A stretch of 64,000 bases of DNA from Bacteroidales bacterium. GTDB taxonomy: Bacteria; Bacteroidota; Bacteroidia; Bacteroidales; JAADJA01. The position numbers and the translations under genes are program-made. The notes below the pieces were generated by a model that was not told the origin of the DNA, did not search any database, and was given only the letters and a program-made list of their open reading frames with translations. Location of the stretch: positions 1-64,000 of the forward strand of contig JAGVPB010000048.1 of the NCBI GenBank assembly GCA_020052415.1, in the 5' to 3' direction. Below are positions 61,441 through 64,000 of the stretch, piece after piece (the first letter of the stretch is position 1; the number at the start of each line of letters is the position of its first letter).

Positions 61441-62892
61441 TTAAATAATCTTACCATTTTTATCAATTATGACATTGTGAGGAAACCCACTTATACCATA
61501 ACTTTCCTTCAAAATTGTTTCCCAGTTTCCTGTTGCATAGAAATTGACAGATTTAAGTTTATACTTGTGTGTCAAATTTCGCCAATCATCTTCCTTGCTA
61601 TACATACAAATGGTTATAATTTTGACTGCCTCATTTTTAAAAATATCAACCAGACGGTTTTCTTCAGGGAACTCTTTTATACAAGGTTTACAGCCTGTGA
61701 ACCAAAAGCTAAGATATACTATGCTATCTTTAAAATTATATAATGAAAGATACTCATTTTTATCATTTTTTAAATAGAAATATGGTGCATCGTTGCCTTG
61801 CTTAAGAATTTGTCTGTGCTCAAAGCGCGATTCCAAATAACTTTTCAAAGAAACATTGGTTATCGCTTCCTTCATGAATGTGTATTCATCGTCAATTATA
61901 CGATTCATATCAATTAGCATATCCAATTCCCTGGCAAGTAGAACATCTGATATGTAAGAGCTGAATTGGCTTCTTGAGTATTGAACAAAATCCTCTACCA
62001 TAATAGGTTTTGATTTGCGGGAAGGTATTTCTTTCAATTTCATAGGTTCCCAATTCATCATGAAATAGCTTCTAAGCCCCAGAAAGTAATATATTGATAA
62101 AATGGCATGATCATTTTGTAATGGTAATTCCTTTGTGAACGAATAATAATTTTCTGGTATTTGCATGGTCGAACCATTCAATAATTCATTTAAAACCGGC
62201 TCGTCAAGCTTTATCGAAAAGGCAAAATAATTTAAATCAGAATTTTCATAATCTAAAAACCATTTAGGAAGCTTGTTTTTAGAATCGTAATCATTGAGGA
62301 AAGAGATTTCTAAAAGAGTAATACTGTCGATGGCATTTTTGAATGAAGTGAAGTTCGATGCTGTATTTGCCAACATCCCCTTCTGGTAAATAAAATCAAT
62401 CCCTGAAAAATATGTTGCTTTATCTTGGTAATATTTTGAAACCAGAGAATATTTACCATCAAATATAATTGATTGATTTGGCTCATTCCATTGAATATAA
62501 TCAACTTTGATTGTTAATGTGTCGGATGGAAATAGGAAACAAGTTACATTAGAATCATTCCTGAGATACTTCACTCCTGAAGCTCTATCCAATGAATCAT
62601 TTTGAAATTCAGAAAAATTTAGTTCAACCTTTTGAGGAATTTGAATTTTCAAACTAATATATTCTGTTCCATCACCATAAAGTTTTTTTTGAGGGCCTTC
62701 GATATAATCGTTTGGAAAAAAGTTATAAAATCCTGAAGATAATAGTATGGTGTCGCTGAAGTTTTTAAAGTGCACTTTAATTGTAGCCTCAGCCATGAAA
62801 TTTATCATGAGGAAGCTTGAATCCTTGTTAACCTGACAAAAACATATTTTGACTAAAAACAAGAATAAAATGAAAAGTACTTGCTTTTTCAT
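61441..62892 (-). CDS. TlpA-like thioredoxin-domain protein, possibly 3'-truncated
   Basis: A 483-residue exported protein. Signal peptide KKQVLFILFLFLVKICFCQ. Residues 20-370 are a beta-rich region followed by helices, typical of the N-terminal half of Bacteroidota TlpA proteins. The redoxin domain begins QGNDAPYFYLKNDKNEYLSL near 370, has the CxxC WFTGCKPC near 395-402, and GISGFPHNVIIDKNGKII at the end. In relatives the protein normally continues 10-20 residues beyond IDKNGKII. The stop here therefore suggests a shortened C-terminus. The start overlaps the stop of a 44-residue peptide gene by ATGA. Confidence 0.82.
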   Translation of the reverse strand: MKKQVLFILFLFLVKICFCQVNKDSSFLMINFMAEATIKVHFKNFSDTILLSSGFYNFFPNDYIEGPQKKLYGDGTEYISLKIQIPQKVELNFSEFQNDSLDRASGVKYLRNDSNVTCFLFPSDTLTIKVDYIQWNEPNQSIIFDGKYSLVSKYYQDKATYFSGIDFIYQKGMLANTASNFTSFKNAIDSITLLEISFLNDYDSKNKLPKWFLDYENSDLNYFAFSIKLDEPVLNELLNGSTMQIPENYYSFTKELPLQNDHAILSIYYFLGLRSYFMMNWEPMKLKEIPSRKSKPIMVEDFVQYSRSQFSSYISDVLLARELDMLIDMNRIIDDEYTFMKEAITNVSLKSYLESRFEHRQILKQGNDAPYFYLKNDKNEYLSLYNFKDSIVYLSFWFTGCKPCIKEFPEENRLVDIFKNEAVKIITICMYSKEDDWRNLTHKYKLKSVNFYATGNWETILKESYGISGFPHNVIIDKNGKII

Positions 62893-63023
62893 TCAAGGAG
62901 TTTTCCATCTTTATAAATTACAACTAATCGTTTATCCATATTGAAAAACTTCATCAACACAACTACCAGTATCTGCAAAAGTACGGCTCTGTAAGTTTTT
63001 ATTTCCGTTAATATTTTTTTCAT
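62889..63023 (-). CDS. 44-residue membrane peptide coupled to the TlpA-like gene
   Basis: A short reading frame running ATG at 63023 to TGA at 62889. It starts KKILTEIKTYRAVLLQIL, continues with a hydrophobic ILVVVLM segment near residues 18-25 and ends RLVVIYKDGKLLE. The TGA overlaps the ATG of the TlpA-like gene (ATGA), a strong sign of translational coupling. I do not know the family. It could be a leader peptide, a small membrane partner, or the worn 3' end of an earlier TlpA copy. Confidence 0.5.
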   Translation of the reverse strand: MKKILTEIKTYRAVLLQILVVVLMKFFNMDKRLVVIYKDGKLLE

Positions 63024-63722
63024 TTAGTTCCCTTCAAAAATACTCAAAACTATTATTACCGAAATAAAATTGGTCAATATTTTTTAATGCCCCTTTGCCT
63101 TAATTAAAAGATAAGTTGCTTTGTTTAAACACCTCATTTCCCTCTTTTTTTATCCAATCAAACTTATCCCTTAATCAACCGTTGTTCTTAAAATCCTCAA
63201 AATCACTGACGAACGAGCTTCGAACAACAGCAAATGGTCATCGATGGAAAGACCAGGTTTAAGAATAAGGAATTATTTTCCACCCCACACACTTCGATAC
63301 CTGCGCCTTTTCAGGGCTCAGTGTGACCATTGCACGGTTGCCGGTCATCCTGAGGAAGGGACTTTAGGAAGGGCGGTGTGTAAGCAGTCCCTGTCTCGAA
63401 GGATAGACCGGATTTAAGAATTGGGATTTGGGAATTAGGATTTGGGAAGATAAAAGATAAAAGTAAAAAGATAAAAGGGAGTAGGTCTCGCCACAGGCGA
63501 GACAGTCGGCAGCGTCAATGGCAAAATCCGGAAAGCAGAAAGCGGAACTCCACATTCGGAACGTTAATCACTGAACTGCAAACATCCCCCTAACCCCCTT
63601 GGAAAGGTTGAATCAGGCAACCAGTAACAAGTCGTAGCGTAGCGAAGATCCCGCTTTGCGGGGCAACCAGCAACAAGATAAAAGGCAGTTGGTAAAACAA
63701 AAAGAAGACCCCAGCATGATTG
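63024..63722. other. gene-free, repeat-rich gap
   Basis: About 700 bases with no convincing gene. It holds the palindrome GTCTCGCC-ACA-GGCGAGAC (63485-63503), a second hairpin CCCGC-TTT-GCGGG (63650-63662), and purine-rich AAGATAAAAG-type low-complexity strings around 63450-63480. The open frame on the minus strand at 63364-63555 is low-complexity and is not called. Confidence 0.6.
63485..63503. repeat. palindrome GTCTCGCC-ACA-GGCGAGAC
   Basis: An 8-bp perfect stem with 3-base loop. Its arms match the hairpin at 43234-43250 (TCTCGCC/GGCGAGA), but the loop differs (ACA versus GAC). Confidence 0.8.
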
Positions 63723-64000
63723 CTAATATCCAAAGCGGTAGCCAATACCTGATTCAGTATTGAGTAATTTAGGCCTGGCTGGGTTGTCCTCAATCTTTTT
63801 ACGCAATTGGGCTACGAAAACCCTAAGATACTGGGTTTGCTCAGTGTAGCCCATGCCCCAGACTTCTTTTAAAATATACTGATGGGTCAGCACTCTTCCT
63901 TCATTCTTTGCGAGGAGCGCCAATAGTGCAAATTCAGTAGATGTAAGTTTTATTAATTCGTTTTTTCTACGGGCAGTGTGGTTGGTTAAATCGATTGAAA
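63723..64000 (-). CDS. kdpE: KdpE-type response regulator, C-terminal DNA-binding domain (partial)
   Basis: The C-terminal part of an OmpR/PhoB-class regulator, running off the window end. The winged-helix domain is complete: KLTSTEFALLALLAKNEGRVLTH, then the KdpE-like block QYILKEVWGMGYTEQTQYLR and VFVAQLRKKIEDNPARPKLL, ending TESGIGYRFGY. The 'GYTEQTQYLRVFVAQLRKKIE' string is characteristic of KdpE, the potassium-limitation regulator paired with KdpD. Receiver domain and start lie beyond 64000. The kdpFABC and kdpD genes are not seen here. Confidence 0.88.
   Translation of the reverse strand, partial: SIDLTNHTARRKNELIKLTSTEFALLALLAKNEGRVLTHQYILKEVWGMGYTEQTQYLRVFVAQLRKKIEDNPARPKLLNTESGIGYRFGY

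Noticed and set aside
63364-63555. 63-residue minus-strand frame in the last large gap.
   Set aside because: Its C-terminal part is translated low-complexity DNA (SFYFYLLSSQILIPKSQFLNP) and no family pattern is visible.
1-64000. tRNA, rRNA or integrase genes.
   Set aside because: No cloverleaf with a TTCGANNC T-arm, no rRNA blocks and no recombinase motif were recognised by eye on either strand; a covariance search would be needed to exclude small RNAs.

Overview
The window reads as chromosomal DNA from a member of the Bacteroidota, probably an environmental Bacteroidales-type anaerobe. The evidence is AT-rich intergenic DNA, type IX secretion (T9SS) sorting domains, FISUMP-domain exoproteins, TlpA-type thioredoxins, a 4-TM FtsK, DUF4412 and DUF5723 proteins, Bacteroidota-type promoters (TTG...TAnnTTTG-like) and a dialkylresorcinol (DAR) type gene cluster. 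Taxonomy below phylum is inference.

Region 1 (about 0.1-13.6 kb) is unlike the rest. Seventeen genes all lie on the + strand, mostly as one- or two-gene units with unrelated, niche-type functions: alpha/beta hydrolase, two RibD/DHFR-like reductases, rifampin ADP-ribosyltransferase (arr), two VOC proteins, an SRPBCC protein, a Reg_prop propeller lipoprotein, a CxxCH lipoprotein, DUF1801, DUF1761, a PaiB-like protein, DUF4256, an outer-membrane protein, and an overlapping rsgA-trmO-methyltransferase trio. The spacers are long, contain small palindromes and share short repeated motifs at gene boundaries. I read this as a gene-cassette-like accumulation array. No integrase is visible in the window.

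Region 2 (13.7-22.8 kb) returns to conserved genes, mostly on the - strand: a phospho-sugar mutase, an aat-guaD-UDP-glucuronate decarboxylase-rfbD run, a FolD paralogue that has lost catalytic residues, a rhomboid protease, a T9SS-exported protein and a haem-binding protein. Two non-coding repeat zones lie here: a series of regularly spaced hairpins at 15.66-15.82 kb and a 48-bp tandem repeat at 20.95-21.14 kb.

Region 3 (22.8-31.6 kb, - strand) is a ten-gene biosynthetic operon in the order darA-darB-dehydratase-HTH-like protein-BtrH-like acyltransferase-ABC ATPase-ABC permease-ACP-ketosynthase-chain-length-factor-like ketosynthase. It looks like a compact dialkylresorcinol pathway with its own exporter. 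The aryl-polyene genes seen in flexirubin clusters are not in the window.

Region 4 (31.9-43 kb) holds envelope genes: a two-gene lipoprotein/membrane pair, two tandem FISUMP exoproteins with the remnant of a third between them, a four-gene run including a HemN/HemW-type radical SAM protein, small membrane proteins, a C1-type peptidase and a TonB-domain protein followed by a strong terminator. Region 5 (43.2-56.5 kb) is housekeeping and envelope: lolA-ftsK, DUF4412, cyclophilin, lepB, a DUF5723/lipoprotein pair, a Dabb protein, a very large glycosidase-like/FGE fusion and ftsE.

Region 6 (56.5-64 kb) is accessory and repeat-rich: a nucleotidyltransferase pair, a Cys-rich protein, a MORN/TonB protein, an outer-membrane protein, a ParE/RelE toxin-antitoxin pair, a TlpA-like protein with a translationally coupled 44-residue membrane peptide, an IS-terminus-like remnant, and a 135-bp direct repeat flanking about 3 kb. 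It ends in a KdpE-type response regulator cut by the window edge.
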